Source: Mesaphorura yosii (taxonomy: Eukaryota; Arthropoda; Collembola; Poduromorpha; Tullbergiidae). Taken from it: a stretch of DNA of 64,000 nt. The stretch lies in assembly GCA_009869945.1 (NCBI GenBank), contig WIXG01000038.1:283115-347114 (forward strand), in the 5' to 3' direction. Positions 63,101 through 64,000 of the stretch are shown piece by piece (position 1 is the stretch's first letter; every line of letters begins with the position of its first letter). The position numbers and the translations under genes are program-made. The notes beneath the pieces are model-generated. The model was not told where the DNA came from. It made no database searches and saw nothing but the letters and a program-made list of their open reading frames with translations.

Positions 63101-64000
63101 TACCCGAGTGAATGCGAGTCCCAAAATAGTTATTCTTGGCATGAATTTATATGACCCAATAATAGTAAATAATGCTACACATTTAGGAGACTTTTACAAC
63201 TGCCACCATGAACTGGAAAACTGCAAACTGCTATGCGTTATTCTCTACATACTTCGTTTGGTTAGTTTTGCACTTGATTTGGATCATTCTCTGTAATGTC
63301 TATTTTATGCTCTCCGTTTTGGAAATGGTGAAAGCTTAATTTTACTGACGCGAATATTTGTGCTGTTGCTTTTGCCGATTCAGCAGTTTTCCCTTTCTGC
63401 TACGATTTCACGTTTTCGCTACCAATCTCATTATCAAGATTGTTTCCCGAAAATTACGATACAAAGAATGCTATTAAATGGAATATTTGACGCACAGCAC
63501 ATTTCTTGCGTTTTTATTTCCATGGCTCAATTTCCTATGAAACCCAGAAATTCCTCAGAAATGAGCAAGAACTTTATAATCATTCTTGGCAAGCTTTATA
63601 TTTACCATGCGAGTTTAAACATGTGCATTACGAACGCATATTCATGACGTATAAATCATGAAGAATAATAACGTCAGCTTTCTTGTACTCCGTTTTCATG
63701 CATATTTTCTGACAAACGCACAAAAAATGAATTAAGGACGGATTCTTCTTTCTCTTAAGACAATTTCATCGCATTGTTCATTTCTTTAACCTTTACACTC
63801 CGAGGTCAAAACAAGGATTAGTGCCCACAGGGCGAGACTAGTTATATTAATTGGTTGCCAATAGCGAACGAGTATTCTTAAAAACAAATCTGAGAGACTG
63901 GTCAACTTCATGGTGAACGTACGCGCCGGCCGAAAGTGAAACAAATCAAAATTTAATACACGCGATAATAATTTTTGCAAATGTACATGACATTCATGTA
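60178..64000 (+). other. Probable next intron of the receptor gene; no exon found
   Basis: A good donor (GTGAGT) follows exon 4 at 60,177. I looked in the plus strand for TM6 (CWxP-type) and TM7 (NPxxY) segments and saw none. The longest frame, 60,798-61,256, has no seven-helix features. The rest of the receptor is expected beyond 64,000. Confidence 0.55.

Overview
The window is eukaryotic nuclear DNA with spliced genes. Most introns are about 50-150 bp with GT-AG ends. The bestrophin, the trypsin-type procarboxypeptidase and the cholecystokinin/sulfakinin-type receptor together suggest an invertebrate, most likely an arthropod and perhaps a pancrustacean. That placement is inference from the gene set and intron style; no species is identifiable. 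No operons, CRISPR arrays, rRNAs or convincing tRNA genes were seen.

Layout. (1) 1-2,599: no convincing gene, plus the 3' flank of the next gene. (2) 2,600-8,121, minus strand: a complete 15-exon gene for a bridge-like lipid transfer protein of the BLTP3 family (UHRF1BP1 / UHRF1BP1L, also called SHIP164), 1,336 aa, containing one GC-AG intron. (3) 8,122-12,911: noncoding DNA, a possible small secreted ORF, and a decayed C2H2 zinc-finger gene with in-frame stops. (4) 12,912-15,082, plus strand: a complete 12-exon M14A zinc procarboxypeptidase, 454 aa. (5) 15,083-15,837: the gap between two convergent genes, holding reciprocal remnants of both, a scar of local tandem duplication followed by deletion. 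(6) 15,838-26,216, minus strand: a complete 10-exon bestrophin, 684 aa, with a hAT-like miniature transposon in its first intron. (7) 26,217-35,305: about 9 kb with no recognisable gene. (8) 35,306-60,177 and onward, plus strand: the 5' four coding exons of a CCK/sulfakinin-like receptor covering TM1-TM5, split by a 23.7-kb intron that carries a 386-bp inverted-repeat element with a 10-bp target duplication. TM6, TM7 and the C-tail are not seen and presumably lie beyond the right edge.

The four genes do not form one pathway. They cover lipid transfer between membranes, protein digestion, anion conductance and neuropeptide signalling. I found no evidence of a new multi-gene system. The best leads are the duplication scar between the carboxypeptidase and bestrophin genes, two non-autonomous DNA transposons with intact target-site duplications, the GC-AG intron, the zinc-finger relic, the Glu in the carboxypeptidase specificity pocket, and two consecutive carboxypeptidase introns that are in frame and free of stops.

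Exon coordinates were derived by hand from splice signals, reading phase and remembered family sequence. Transcript ends are not determined.
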